This document shows, piece after piece, positions 1 to 13,815 of a stretch of 64,000 bases of DNA (position 1 is its first letter; each line of letters opens with the position of its first letter). Where the stretch lies: contig WMCF01000006.1 of NCBI GenBank assembly GCA_009792885.1, positions 2,045,746 through 2,109,745 of the forward strand, given 5' to 3'. The stretch is from Eremophila alpestris peregrina (Eukaryota > Chordata > Aves > Passeriformes > Alaudidae). The notes under the pieces are model-generated. The model was not told the origin of the DNA. It saw only the letters and a list, made by a program, of their open reading frames with translations, and searched no databases. A program made the position numbers and the translations under genes.

Positions 1-1927
1 TGGATAGGTAATGAGAAATTCCAACACATGACAAAATGCCCTGGACACCTTCTTTCTCCAGTACAGAGAGGTTATGAACATCACCCAACACTGTTTTCTG
101 AGGCAAAAGGAACTTCTTACAAAGTTGATGTGCACAATAAAACAAGAATAAATCTGTCACCACTGTGAAGCATGTATAATATGAGACTTATTAAACCTGT
201 GAAATGGTACCTCTTGGGTATTCTCATCTCTTCTAAAACACTGAAAATATCTGTTACTTGGTTGGAAAAGGTAGGAATAATTCAGCTATTCATCTCTTAT
301 TTTCTGTTAAAAGATCAGCATAGCAAGTGGAAACTACTGGAATGAGTCTTCCAGTTTTCTCTCTTCTGTTTCCCACCAATAAGACAAAATCCTTCAGAGT
401 AGAGTTGTCCCCTCTTAGAAAAACAGTTTTTGGATGGCTCCACATGCAAACACTTTAAGTCTGTGGATAAGCTAAAAGTCTGTGTTTCAGCTGGAACTGA
501 TCCTGCTACTTATCTGAAGTCTTTAAATCATTACAGAACTCTTTGCATGATTTGTCTAAAAGACTGCTGATTTCAGCACCAGTGGCTGTTGCCTAAGAAT
601 TTGTCCTACTGCTAGCAAGTAAAAGATCTGGGAATAAAAACATATTTAAATAGTTTTCCTTATGTTTCCCTTGACTTCAGTTGTGAATAAGTTCTACAGC
701 ACTTCCAAGAAAGAGCTCTAGCTTTCTACAGGACTCAATATTATTTTAGGTTTATTCATGTAGCAGTAAGGTGTCCTGCATTATATGGGTAAAGAGAGAC
801 AGACCTTACTATTTGCTCCATGATCAAAGAGAAGAAAAGAGTTGAAGGTCACTGGATTCTCCATTATACCTATAAAGGAGATAAAATGTAATTTTGCATC
901 TTCTCTGAGTAAGGTATTTCATACAGTTTTTAAGGAATTATATGGAAAACTGAAAGGGTAACAAGTCCTTCACTGTTTCAAATTAGAGAGAGAATTGTGG
1001 AAGAGACTAAGCTTGTGAGGAATTGTCTGAAATGTATTGAAAACAAGTGCTTCTTTAAAATGACATGAGGAAAACACTGCAGAGAGAGACTGCATCTGCA
1101 GGTGCTTGTATGTGTGCCCAGTGTCTTTCCAACAGTTGCATGTTCACATGGGAAAACTTGGAAGGCGCATCACAGAAAGGAGCTTGGTGCTCACATGTCA
1201 GTACCACTCTTCCTCTGGAATAAACTGCAGAAAGTAAGTACATTCTGTTTTCCCTGGTTTGGTTTTATTAAATATTTGGTGAAAAATCAGCAACATCATT
1301 CAGGAGGGATCTCTCAGAGGAAGACTGATCACTATCCTAATGAGTAAGAGAATAATAGAGCATGAAAAAAACCCAAAAAGAAAAAGTAATCAAGCAAAAA
1401 GGCTACTAAATTAATCCTAATCAGGTAGGTGGAGTTAGTTGTAAGTGGTCCCCTTATTATGCAGTTTGGGTCAGTCTGCCATATAACTGTCTTATTTGAC
1501 TCCTGCTTCTATGAAAGACTGTCATAGGTTCCAAAGATGGCTTAAAAACAGTCATCTGTTAGTCAGTCATCTGTTAGAACATTTTACTTTCCCCCTCCTA
1601 CTTGACCAAAGGAAACCATGATTGGTTCTCAAATTATCCTGTTTTCTGCCAAAAATTATGTTTGATTTACTGTTAGTAGTTTCTTGTGCAAAACATCTAT
1701 ATTTTCCATTCAGGTTTGACAGAAGGGCTTCATTCTAAGAAGTTACTGTGATCAGCAAAGAAAGTAGAGGAAGAAAATTAGTCTACCCATATTCTGCATT
1801 TATTTTAAGAAACACGATTATAACATAAAGATCAGAAGGCCCAATCCTATAAGACAATGAGTATACAAAGCATCTCCTCCAGGGAATGGCTGCATACCAA
1901 TTCTTTGTGAAAAGCAGGGTCTTCTAG
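1..1927. other. Unique AT-rich DNA, no gene seen
   Basis: I see no exon, RNA gene or recognisable interspersed repeat. Open frames are short (81 codons or fewer) and resemble no known protein. The only local structure is a 14-base direct repeat (CAGTCATCTGTTAG) at 1549-1562 and 1564-1577, a small tandem duplication with period 15. Confidence 0.6.
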
Positions 1928-2096
1928 CTGAGGCTGCCCAGGGCTATATCCAGCTAGGTTTTGAAAAAATCCAAGGATGAAGGCTTCACTCAACATTTTT
2001 GGACAACTGTCCTATTGTATGATTACCCTCATGGTAAAATAGGATCTATTTGATGTTTTCTTTGTTTGAATTTTCTTTTCCCTGTATGTTTCCTGC
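1928..2096 (-). mobile_element. CR1 LINE fragment, 3' UTR region, degraded
   Basis: Read on the plus strand, the segment follows the reversed CR1 3' region. GCTGCCCAGGGCTATATCC and CCAGCTAGGTTTTGAA are followed by CCAAGGATGAAGGCTTCACT, the usual 'gtgtccagctgggttttgaatatctccaaggatggagactccac' order, with many substitutions. A later part (CCCTCATGGTAAAATAGG) fits the 'accctcacagtaaaaaagtt' block. The element is therefore on the minus strand, lacks the extreme 3' end and all coding sequence, and is old. Boundaries are approximate. Confidence 0.65.
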
Positions 2097-2701
2097 TAAA
2101 TTAAAGACTTAATGCACCAATTTAGTATTGAACTTCGGACCAAAAGTATGAGATTTGATGTAGGAGAAAAATCCTTTTATTCTCTGTGTGTATGTGTACG
2201 TGCCCCCACTGCCTGCTTATGGCATCAGATATAAGCAGTTCTTTCCAGGAGTACAGGAAGAGTACATAACAAACCAGGAGTGCCCTATCAGTAGCTGTCC
2301 TCTTCTTCCTTCCTCCCATAATATGATTTTCATTGATAGGAAAATTCAGGCGTATAGGGGACAGAGAGGTGTTTGTCAAATCCTGTACCCCTATGCTTTG
2401 GGAAAGAAAAAAGTCTCCAGCCTACAGCTGCAGGTTAGTTTGGAAGTGGCCAGAGGGAGCACTGACTGAGAGGACTGCAGGTGCTGGCTTGTCCTTGCTG
2501 TGTTGAGTGTTCTGCTGCTGACTAAGACTCCAGAGGTCACCTACAGTTTGCCCTCAAAATATGAATTGGTAGAAAATCATTTCACTTGCAATATAAGCCT
2601 TTTTCAGAAAGATTTATTCTCTAAATACACTCTCTTACAGCATGGCTTCTTTTGTAAGGAATGCTTAAAGCATTAAAAGTACATTTTGTGTCTTGGATTT
2701 T
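2097..2701. other. Unique DNA, no gene seen
   Basis: Overlapping short open frames occur on both strands (up to 93 codons) but share no recognisable domain. No repeat was identified. Confidence 0.55.
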
Positions 2702-2768
2702 AAACAAAACAAAACAAAACAAAAAACAAAAAAAAACCAAAGAAACCCAAAACAAAAAAAAAAACCGA
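2702..2768. repeat. A-rich simple repeat, (AAAAC)n-like
   Basis: Runs of AAAAC units grade into A-runs with scattered C and G. It may be the decayed A-rich tail of an old insertion, but nothing upstream supports a particular source. Confidence 0.85.
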
Positions 2769-3816
2769 AAACTTGCTTTACAATGCAGACCTTTTTGCCC
2801 TAATTTGGTTTGGGTTTGAGTTTTGTTCTGTTTAGTTGTTTAGTATTTTTTGGCTAATTTCAATCTGACATTTTTCAACGTAAAAACAAACAAAATTGGA
2901 AAGAAATAAACAATTATTCCAGGATTCTTCTCTTTAACCTCAACAGTTCTGTAGAATACCTACCTGAATATATGCTTCTGCACATATAGAGAAGCCAAAT
3001 TCTGGACTTGCAGATTTATTCAGAGGTTTCATTTTTCATTAAAACTTTGTGAAGTCTATGGGTCATTCCACTTCATATACTACTCAAGGTTTTGAAATGT
3101 CAGAATTTTGCAGGGGATGGAAAACCTTTACCTACTCCTGTTAAACTTGATAGCATAATGTAAGAGGTTCATTAGCACCCTCAGCATTAACTGAAATGTG
3201 ACATTTTATCATCTCTATGTGCTAAGTGAGTAATTGGCTAATTTCAATTGGCTAATTTGGTTAATTAATATTAACAGATATTAATGAAGATAGGCTTTGG
3301 TTTATTTTGTTAAAAAGACAACGTTGCATACACACAAAATACCTCAAAACATGTATCAATAAAAAAGAGATTTCAGATAGGTGGATCTATCTGAGGGCCA
3401 AATCAGAAGTCTGTGGGTCTCCTCATCTGAATGAAGGTCAGGTAAAAAATGTTTCCAAACCCTCATGGTTGCACAAAATATTACTCTAGGACTATTCTCA
3501 TGAACCTTCTTGTTTTTCAGCCAGCCAAATGTAATCTGTAATATTTGATTTACTTATCAAAGTGAGTTAAAAATCAGATATTAAATAATATCTGCTGTGT
3601 CCCGGTCCCTGTTTAGTGCAGAATTTGCTATTCTAAGATATAGTAAAGAATGAGAAACACAAAGATATAAGGCAGAACCAGACGCATTATGACTTGGAGA
3701 ATACTGAAACTACTTGAAATTTGATACTATAAGCTTGATGCAATGGTCCAAAACAAGAAACCTAGCAAACTGCAGACAGTCATGGCATTTTAATTGACCT
3801 GAGAAAGTGATGTCAT
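2769..3816. other. Unique AT-rich DNA, no gene seen
   Basis: No coding signal and no recognised repeat. A short run around 3236-3290 has repeated 'GGCTAATTT' and 'TTAATTAATATTAA' motifs typical of slippage in AT-rich DNA. Confidence 0.55.
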
Positions 3817-3882
3817 AACACACACACAAAAAAAACCAAAAGGCCAAACCCCAAAAACAAACAAACAAACAAACAAAAAACA
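3817..3882. repeat. (CA)n plus (AAAC)n simple repeat
   Basis: A short CA run (3817-3828) is followed by A-rich sequence and then about seven AAAC units (3853-3882). It is a compound microsatellite, likely length-polymorphic. Confidence 0.85.
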
Positions 3883-6800
3883 ACCCTCACATTTTATTAT
3901 GAAACAACATACTTATTTAACAAATGAAATTTCTGGGAAAATTTATCAAGATACCCTTCCTTTCTCCCCATGTTTTTCTTCCTGACTGATAATGGCCATA
4001 AAGAAGTTCTCAGATAAGGCTGAGAAATAAAAAAGCAGCTTTTTAAAATATTCAGAATCTGAAATTTGTTCTATTTCCCATCTTTACATGGAAGCTAGCC
4101 TTAGGAGAAAATTGGGAAATAGCCCTGCAGCTTTTATCATGACATTTTGTTTCTGCAGTGGAACATTTTTATCAGATGGAAATATCCTTTCCCTATGAGT
4201 TGTTTTCCAGGCCTTGATGTCACCTGCACCTATGAGCAAAATGTGCAATGTGTGGTCTTAAGGGTGTGTGCTCATGGATACAGGCATGGCTGTTCTCAAC
4301 ATATGCTGTGTATCTGAAGGACATCTGTGATTAGTATCTCCCAGGGGATAATTGTACAAAGGACCCTCTGTTCTGGAAGGAACACTTCCATCACTGAAGC
4401 TAAAGAATATTAAACGTTAATAGTAATACTTTATGCTGATGTAGTGCCTTCGTTCTAAAGGTATCAGGCATTGCATTAACGTCAATTAACTTCTCTGAGC
4501 AAACTTTCCTTGGAAAACTTATTAGCCAAAAGCCTAAACAGAGGTTTAGCAGGATTCCTCTAGCTGTCAAAATGTGCAGCAGGTTTTGCATCCTTGCAGA
4601 ATGGACAGGGGCTTTTATTAACAGGTTTTTGGACTATGTCTCTGATTTTGGCTCTCTATAATCAGGCTTTCCAAGACTTGATAACACCCAAATTTTCTAC
4701 TCTTAAACACATAAGACCGTATCCAGAGGACAGTATCTAATGAGAAACAATAGTGGAGCTTTAGAGAGATTCTTTACATGCTGTTTTTATAAATCAGTAG
4801 AGTACTAGGTGTCAGCCAGCATCTGAGATATCACTCTCCATGGGATGACCAAAAATTAAAGCGAGTTTGAAAAGAATGATCTGACATGGACATTGTTGGC
4901 CACGTCACTTGCCTGCAGGAGTGGGTGCCACAAAGAAATATATGTCTTTTTTTTTTTTGAATGATAGATTTATTCTGTAAATTCAGTCTTGTCACCAGTC
5001 ATACTGTAAATTTTGTAATGATTTCTTTTTCTTGACACTTCATATAATTGTACAATTTCTTAAAATCATCAGCTTTCTTTAAAAAAGGCTGCTAATGATT
5101 CAAAGACGTTGCAATCTCAGTATTAAAATCCAATTTATTTTACCATCTTTGTTTCTAACCTCTTTATTTTTGGGGGAAGATGTTGGCTTTAAGTGATGAA
5201 AAAAGCTTTGCCACAGAGCTGTGTGGAGAGTAAATGAGAACTTTGGAGTTAAACTCTAATCTGCTATTGCCTTTCTACAAAGCATTTAGAATTGGTTCTC
5301 TACTAACACAGGATGTCGGACTGATCCTTGATCTGGTATGTTAAAATCGTGTCCCTGCAGGGTTTGCTGCAGAAAGGACTCCACTACAGTCCCAGAAAAG
5401 ACAGAAGAACACTTTCTCTCTTCCTTCCTTTGTCCCTTCCTTCTTCCCTCACACTCTATCCTCATCCCCTTCCATTTCTAGACAGTGCCCTAAATTGATC
5501 ACTGGAATGAAAATCTAGCAAGATATTGCTACCTCTCACTCTGGCTCTGTACCATTCTACTCCTCATCCCACTCCTGCTTCTTGCATCTCTCTGCTGTTC
5601 CCTCCCCTCTGCAGCTGTGCCACAGCTGGGACAAAAGGTCCATTTTCAATCCAGCACAAACCAGTTTTGCCTAAGCAGAGCAGTACTAAAAAGTCTGTAG
5701 CTGAGACAGCTTATCTGTGTCTATGATTTCTACCCATTGTAATTACCTTAAGCAGTTAAGCTTTTTTTTTTTTCCCTGGCTTATGACTTCCTTTTTTTCC
5801 AGTGGATGTTTGGGGCTTTCTTGCCAGAGAAGTGGCTTTGCTCTATTTTTGAAAAATCAAATTAAAAAAGCAAATGAACTCACCCCCACTCTAAAACTCA
5901 ACCACCATTCTTTTACAGTATTTCCAGACTTAGAGTCGTAGAATGTGTAGACATTGGAGGTCATTTGGAAAAGACAAGCTGGCCTTATAATCACAGGCAT
6001 TTGTGTGCTTGAGCCATGAAGTCAGGATGTGGATATCTCTTGTTTGAGTCCTCTGTTCTGAAGTAAGTCACATGATTTTTGGATCATAAGACAGTGTCAT
6101 CCTCCTTTACCTCTCCTCATCTATCTCCAATTTTCTATCCTCCTCCTGCCCTGGATGTTACCCACTGCACAATGGCTAAATACTTTCTGTCTACAGTGAT
6201 TTCAGATGAAGGGAAACACACACTATATATAGTTCTCATATCAATTTTTTATACCTTACTCATGTAGTCATTGCATGTTGAGATGGATTATATGCCAAAA
6301 TTTTTGAGAATGTACCGTTTTCTTGTTTAATTTGTTGGTTTTTTTTTATTTTTTACCCATTAGGCAATACTGAAGTAGTTCACAGAGCCATTCTGTGAAT
6401 TCTTCATCAGAAATTTTATAGAAGCTTTCCTCTGGTTATTTTAGCATTGACAAATTTAACTGCTGAACACATTATAATTTTTGGACCTTTGTTTTATCTT
6501 CCAGACTGAGTATCCTTGATATCTACTGGAGTTTTGAAGTTTATTATAAACTGCATTCTTTTTCTCCTTAAAATACTTCAACCTTGGCAGTTCTCAGACA
6601 CAGCTTTTCAAGAAAGAAAAAAAAGCTCATTCAGTGTTTAAAATATAAATAAACAGTTGTTTTCTACAAAGCCTGTTAAAGAGAACAACTATCAAATTAT
6701 CCTGTGACTTTCTTCCAAGGCTTCTGTTAAACTGTCACACTCTCTTTAGGTTTTCTATCCTCCTTTTTAATGCTCTTTGTGTGACAGAAAGATGATCAAA

Positions 6801-9188
6801 TTTTTGGAAAAAGAAAAAGCTTTCTATAGAAGAATGCAAATTTATGTGGGTAGTAGCAAGATCTCAAATTGTAACCTTGCCAAAGCCCACTATTTGAAAA
6901 TCTTATTGAAAATGCCAAATTCTGCAATCCTGGACATCTCTGGGTAACATCTGAGTAGAGCCACATCAAGTATTTCTCCACTTGTGAAACTTTTTTAGGT
7001 TTCCAGGAGCTACCCAGCTTGCAGGAGGGGATGAGACTGTTTCTGCTGTTTATTAAAACTTCTGCACCACCAAGTGTGTTGATGCTCTAAGTCTGTTACA
7101 CAGCTTTTTTAATAAATTAGTTCTTCTCTGCAATCCTTATATATTTCTCTCTTGCTCTATTGAAGTTGGCTAAATTTTTACAGGTACTCCTAGGCCCTCA
7201 GGAGATGAAATCCCATGGTTCAGGAGAAAAGGGACAAAGGAGAAAGTGTCAACGAGGGTTGGGACCTGGGACTGCAATGGGAGAGTCCAGAATACCTGAT
7301 CTGGGATGGGTACTGTAATTTTGTTTTATCAGCATGCAAAATCTACTTCATCTGGCAGCATAGCTTTCAGTTTTCAAACAGTAAAATGGATGCTTCTGAG
7401 AATAGTATTCAAATCAAAGAACTATGGGCGTAAATATATTTCCATTAACATATTAATTAGAATGTATTTAATAAAGTTTTAGTATAAAAACACACTAAGG
7501 CAAGCGGGAAAAGAAGGATAATTTCAAATTGGTTAAGGAAAAGTTTTCTTTCTGATAAATTAAACAGAAGAGTTTTGGAGATGAAGAAAATCTCTAGGGA
7601 AAATCAATGATTTTTCAACAACAGCATTACAAATATGTCTGTTTACAGGACTGATTAAATTAGGTGGAAGAAACCATCAAAAACTTGAAAAAGTAAAAGA
7701 AGTTGCAAAGGGATTGATTCATTTTGTCCTTCAATTTTTATAAAAAAACAAAAAAGTATTTGGAAAAATAGAGTAATCTGTTTTGGTTTTACCTGGATGA
7801 TTTACTCACTCAAGGAATGTTTTTACAGGCCTACCTATGCAGAGCATGGGGTGTTATTCCCAACCCAGTACTGGAGATTGTCCTTAAAACAGGTCTGCAT
7901 TGAGATCTCCCAAGATCTGCTCAAAAAATGGAGACACAATTGAGAAGGATTTTTTACAAAACAACACATCAATTGGCAATGACCTTTGGGGTCATGCAGT
8001 TCATTTTCTGTCAGTTTCATATTCAGACACTCAGGATATTGTGTTCAGGGTGACAAGGTACAGCACAAAAACTGTGAACCCTTCTTAACCCCAATAGAGG
8101 CTTTTGCAGAATAAGTACTATAATAATATTTTTTCTTTAAACAGAAAGATGCAAAAATTAAGTAACTTTTCAGTGCTTTTTATCTGTCCTTTTTTTCTCC
8201 TGTAAGTGCTATTCATGTGTTTATTCACACAGATCTGAATAGGCTGAACTTTATATGAAAGAGAATTCTCATATTCCATGTTAAGCATGTAAGCCACTGT
8301 TCACAACATGAGGGTGTTATCAGCTGCATTCCTTGAAGGCACAAATGAAAATTAATCAAAATTCAGAACTGGAAACTGCAAACTCAGTCCCAACACTAGA
8401 GCTGACTTCTGATTAGAAATAGTTGGGATTTCTCTGTGTTCAGTTTTTGGTCCACCTCAGACATACTCCTGAGCTTCCTAAAACTAGAAAAATTAGAAGG
8501 AGAAGCCAAGTAATCTGGCAATCAGAAAATGCTGCCAAATTAGCATGAATTGTATTAACAAGGCCATTCCTTTACTACCAAATATTGAATTACAGGAAAA
8601 AAAAAATCAAAGTTTTAAAGCATTTTCGATATGAAATGTTCACATTTCTGTGCCAGTAAGTTTAACATGGAATTAAATATTTAACAGATAATTTTTATAA
8701 GATCTATTTATTTTTATGTTGAAATTACCCTGTAGGTACCTTATAAAATTTCAAGGCAGCTGTAGCCGTATAAAACTTAGGCTTTATTAACCCTATGCTG
8801 CCTATGAAGCTTCCTCTTGAATAATAATTTGTCCTGCAGCAGTACTGTGCTGGCATATTTTCCCCTTTTCTAGAGGGCCTGGATAATTTGTTTCTCTGTC
8901 TTAACTTTTATCAGCTATAAAAGAAACCAGCATTTTTTACAGGCTGCTCCTAATGTACCATGTCTTTCTTACATAATGAGTCAGTCTAAAGCTTTGTCCC
9001 ACTGAGATGATTTAACAGACCTCAAAAGTAAAGCTCAATATAGTTTTGAATTTGCTGATCTTTCAACACATTCAGCAACTGCAGGCAAAGTATTCAGATC
9101 AACCACTTTAATCCCATCACATGTGTCCTCATTAGGAAATTAAAAGGAAATGCCTCTTGTTCTAGACAGAAACATACTTCAGTGTTAA

Positions 9189-9260
9189 ATATGAACATGT
9201 ATATATTATATGAATTTGTATGTATGCATGTGTATATATATAAGCACACACTGATATGTA
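9189..9260. repeat. TA/TG-rich low-complexity stretch
   Basis: Alternating TATA, TGTATG and TATATATA motifs form an imperfect purine-pyrimidine repeat. No other function is visible. Confidence 0.7.
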
Positions 9261-11009
9261 TAGGAAAGGGAAAACCAGAAACTTGGAAATAAGAAGTACA
9301 TCACATAACTAAAATCAAATTGCAATTCATTAACCACTGACATTAAGGTTTAGGAAATAAAATCAGAAATACATAATAGTTGTAAGATCTATCACTTTCT
9401 CTGTTTTAAAGCTCTCTGAAAGATAAGTGGTTACTGTTGTGTCGATTGCTATTCTTACTTCTGTTGCCCATTTAAATTCAGTGCTATTATACCTGTCTGT
9501 ACTTGATACTTGAATTAAGAATATCTGTGTTCTGCTCTGCCTGTTATTGCTTTTCAGTACTCTGCTACAGCTGAGAATTCTCAGCTGGCAAGTCCCTTTG
9601 TGCTCAGTTCCACATAAGCCTCCAGTAAGACACATCTCTCCCCCCAAAAAGTTCACAGACTAAATAACAAACTGACATAAAAAAAGTTTGAATAAAGTAT
9701 CATCAGTATTTTACGGGTAAGGAGAAAGATTAGCAGAAGGAAGTGGGACTTGCTCTTCAGTGCACACACAGCAAAATCAAGAACTGACTTTAGATCTCCT
9801 GTTTTCCTGGTGCCATCACTACAAGACACTCAATCCTATCTTTGATTTAACTTTCTTTTATACTTTCCCCCTGCACCTGCTGTTCAATATCAGGGGTTCA
9901 GATTCTACAGAATGACAAGGTGAGCATACAAATGTGCAAGGTTGTAGATGTAACCAAGATAATTAACATGGAGAGGCATGCTCAGCATATTTTTACTTTT
10001 TCTCTTCACAGATAACGACTTTCTTGCCTTTGAATTTAAGAACGGGTACTATATAGTATTCCTACTGCAATTAATTGATGAATAAATTTTCCCTCTTGGG
10101 TTTCTTCTTTGCCTGGAAACCTGCCACTATACAACCTTAAAATGTATATTGAAAACAAGGAAAAGAGTAAAGAGAAAGATAGAAGGGCAAGAGGGGGGTA
10201 GGGAAAAAAGAGAAGAACTAGCTGAGAGGTGTCAGTTACAGTATTTGTATTCTGAATTTATTCTTCTAAGCTCACTTGAAATTCTACAGAAATTTGGTGC
10301 TTCAGTTAAAACTGACCTTAGGCACTTTCAACTCACATGATGATTATTTGCTCATAAGTTCACTAAAGGTCTCTCTGACTGTTGCAGTATTACAGGAGGT
10401 CATATTTTTTTCAAAGAGGAGCAGTTCTTGAACATTTTTTACAATTCAGCTGGCAGAAATAAACAATGTCAATATCAACCATATTTTTCCCATATACTTT
10501 TCCTACTTATTTTTTTCATTACTGTTTCTTGAAGATTTTACAAGAAAATGCCACATTTCTTTAAAGTATAGAATTTTTCATGCCTTCTGTTACAGTACAG
10601 CAAAGTTGTGATAGATTATCACATCTTACTACATTCTAAGATTTTTAATTTTACAGTGTGAAGATCTGGGACTAATCACAGCAACAGATAATTAATATTT
10701 TCAGGATGGGAACTTTAAGTAATATATAGGCCTATTGTGCCTGAATATGTACTGATAAGTTTCTGATATAGTTGCATTTTAAAATGTAAGATAGTCATCC
10801 AAAGAATGAAACTATGCAAGAAATTTATAAGTTTATACACATATATAAATACACATACATATAAAACAATACTGAGAGTGTTTTAGAAAAATACCGTAGT
10901 TATTTTTTTTTCAAAAGCCTCACCTTTATTCCTCTAATCAAACATATTTGATCCCATAACAAGTGCCTTCCAAATTGTTTGTGAAGAATGTAAAATTGTA
11001 CACAAGTAT

Positions 11010-11065
11010 GAAAGCTGAAATCTAAAGCTTTCACTAAGGATTGAAAGATGAAATCTAAAGCTTTC
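11010..11065. repeat. Two-copy tandem duplication, 33-bp period
   Basis: GAAAGCTGAAATCTAAAGC plus TTTC at 11010-11032 recurs at 11043-11065 with a single mismatch (C to A). The spacing of 33 bp shows one local duplication event. It overlaps no gene. Confidence 0.85.
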
Positions 11066-12257
11066 TGAGGCTAGTCAATTGAGCACAAATAACTGAGGTG
11101 AACATATGGAACAATGTATTGTCAAAGAAATGGAAGGTGCCCTATACTACAAATTAGAAATGAGGATGCAGACAATAAAATAGCAAAAAAACCCAAAATG
11201 GAACAAATTATTTTCAACAAACTAAGACATGCCCTGTGGAGATCGTTACCACAGGACTTAAACAGGAGAGGAGATGGCAATCAAACAAAGGTGGGGAATG
11301 TATGCAAATTAGAAGAAGAATTCTACCAGGAATGAATGCTTTTGAAAAGAGGAGAATGATAATTCTTAAGGAGTAAAAATGAAACAGGAGTTAGAAAAGA
11401 GATTCTTCCTTAGAGCAGTGATTAGCCTCTAATTGTCTGTAACAGGGATTTTCTGAAATTCCTTAGTGGCATAGGAATCTAATGGACAACAGAAAACCAC
11501 AGGTCTTATCTGGAATGGTGTCTGGTGCTATCACATTTGGAAAATTTAACTTTTTCCTGATTCTAGTCAGTTACCAGTATCTGGTAGAAATTTTGATTTT
11601 TAAATAATTTATAAACATCAAGATTTTATTTTTTGTTGTCATTACATAGATCTCTGGATGGTAGAAACTATTCTTCCTGTTAATTATAAGCTAGATTAAG
11701 ACAGGGAGGAAAACCCAGGGGGCTGTACTAAGTGCAATGTTTGTTTCCTTTTCATCATCTGAAAAGGTAAATAGAAATATTTGTACCACTTTTGTTAACC
11801 TACCTGTAATTTTTCATATGTACATCATATCCTCCTGCATCTTTTGCCTTCCTTGAATAAAATAGTCCAAGACTTCTCCCTACAGAAGCTCTAATGCTTT
11901 TCTCACATTCCTCTGTTTGAAGTGGAATGATATAACAGAAAATGGTAATCCTCATGTATCATTCTTTCATACGAAAAAAATGCAATATTTTTGGTATTAT
12001 TTCCTAACCTTATTCCATTCTTATTATAGTGTTTTGTTTGTCTTTCAGCTTCTAAAAAAAGCTAGATCTGTAGAATGGGGAAAAGCAAAATCAGTGGGGT
12101 GAGCTGCTGGGAAGGATGCTGGATGAGATCTGCTTTCTGAAAAAAGCTTTTGATGGAACAGATAAAAAATTCTTTGGTACATGGCACCACAAAGTGTTTA
12201 CACAGCTGTTTGAGGTTATGTGTGAGCATATCTACACCTTCAGTGGCAGGAGTTAAA

Positions 12258-13000
12258 GACAAATATCAGATTCTGGACCTGGGAATGTATAACCCTGGAC
12301 ATACAGACAGACTGGGGGACAAGTGGCTGGAGCACAGCTCTGCAGGAAGAGATCTGGGGGATGTGGTTGATGGTGAGCTCAGCATGAGTCAACAATGTGC
12401 CCTGGCAGCCAAATGAGCTGTCAGTGTGCTGGGGGGCAAGAGGCACAGCACAGCCCCCTGGTGGGAGGAGGAGATTGCCCCACTATGCTCAGTGCTGCTG
12501 CAGCCTCACCTCTAGTATGTGGGCTGTTTTGGGCCCCATGATACAAGGGTACAAAAATATTAGTTTGTGTCCAAAAGAGGCCAAGGAAGATGGACAAAGG
12601 ACTAGAAGGTGTAATTTAGGAGTAGAAGCTGAGGATACAGGTTTGTTCAGCTTAGAGGAAACTTAGGGGTCACCTCTTTGTTGTCTACAACTTGTTAATG
12701 AGAGGGAGAAAAGAAGTAGGTGCTTCTCTGCTGTCCCATGACAGGAGCTGAGCGATGTCTTAAATCTGTGCTGGGGAAGTCCAAATTGGATATTTGGAAA
12801 ATATCTTCACTGAGAAGGTGGTCTAGCACAGGAAAAAATTCCCCAGGGAAGTGATCCATGGCCCTGTCCCCAGTGTTTGAGAATTTTGGCAATGCTCTTA
12901 GATATGGAGCTTAACTTTTAGGTTGTCCTAAGTGGAATCAGGAATTCAATCCAATGATCATGGTTGGTCCCAGCATATTCAATGATATGATGAAGTGTTT
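12258..13000 (+). mobile_element. CR1 LINE, ORF2 C-terminus through 3' end, broken
   Basis: The plus strand reads through the C-terminal end of CR1 ORF2 (endonuclease/reverse-transcriptase polyprotein). Residues such as RLGDKWLEHSSAGRDLG and LSMSQQCALAAK (12,300-12,415) match the family pattern 'rLGeeWlESspaEkDLGvlvd..LnMSQQCAlaAkkA'. A stop follows directly after AAK, and further stops and shifts break the 'RPHLEYCVQFWGP' region near 12,505-12,540. The untranslated part then shows 'ggatatttggaaaatatcttcactgagaagg' order and ends near GATCATGGTTGGTCCCAGC, the decayed 3' terminus. It is 5'-truncated and inactive. Confidence 0.85.
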
Positions 13001-13815
13001 TCTGAATTAAATGGAAAGATGAATGGGGAAAAAAAAATGTGGAGAGATTGGACTCTAAACAACTTAGACAACTTATCTGAGTAACATATTTAAGACATTT
13101 ATCAAATTCTTTCTATATATGATAAAGAGGGAATCTAAAAATGTTTATATTTGAACACTGTTGAGAGTAATTAGTATTCTTGTACCAAACTTCCCCTCCT
13201 GTTCCCTCTTCCAAATAACACCTGTTATTTATCATAAGCTTTTTAGAAGTCATTGCTTTCAGATAGCAGCAACATAAATTCATCTGCACTTCCGCAGGCT
13301 CCATACCAAACTTTATTAAATAAGAATAGGAGAGAGGTTTTTTGCCTTAGATTCCCATGTAATTCTTTCTTCTGCAGAAAAGATCAATCAACTGGCATTG
13401 CATTACTCTTGATACTGACACCATACCATTTGTGAGAAAAAAAAAATAAATTCAGCTTTGAACAAGGCTATAAGTCTTCTTGTTCAATTAGTTCCACAGA
13501 CATAATGGTTAATGAGATCAGGAAATGTTTGTGCAAAAAAATAGCTCCAGAGAGCTGTTAATGTGAATATGGTAAGGGTCATATCTAGGGTTACTGCATA
13601 CTCCTTTGAAAGGGGGCACCTCTTCTCTCTCATTGAAGATGGAATCACCCCTTGCTTTGAAATCTGTTGAGACAAAAGTCTTTCAGAGGCTGTGGACTAC
13701 ATAATTTATTTGTATTTTGTTGCAAGGATTGCCCTAACTTATTTAATTTATAGTATTTTTCCTGCACTTCTGGGTACTTTATACTTTGAAAAACTACCTG
13801 TTTGCTTAGTAAGCT
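13001..13815. other. Unique DNA, no gene seen
   Basis: Only short open frames (76 codons or fewer) and A-runs (for example at 13,437-13,447). No repeat recognised. Confidence 0.5.

Larger units (their letters stand above)
3883..12257. other. Long unique AT-rich interval, no gene seen
   Basis: About 8.4 kb contain no recognisable CR1, LTR, exon or RNA gene. Minor structure: poly-T of 12 at 4947-4958 and at 5762-5773; a pyrimidine-rich stretch at 5410-5490; a TA/TG-rich microsatellite-like stretch at 9189-9260; a similar AT-rich stretch at 10823-10865; and a local tandem duplication at 11010-11065. Open frames reach 97 codons (9363-9656, minus) and look random. A weak CR1-end-like string at 5930-5985 was not strong enough to annotate. 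Confidence 0.5.

Noticed and set aside
5930..5985. CR1-end-like string (GTCGTAGAATG... GGAGGTCATTTGG)
   Set aside because: Only two short blocks match and nothing continues the alignment, so a chance resemblance is likely.
9363..9656. 97-codon minus-strand open frame
   Set aside because: Sequence resembles no known protein and shows no coding-like composition.
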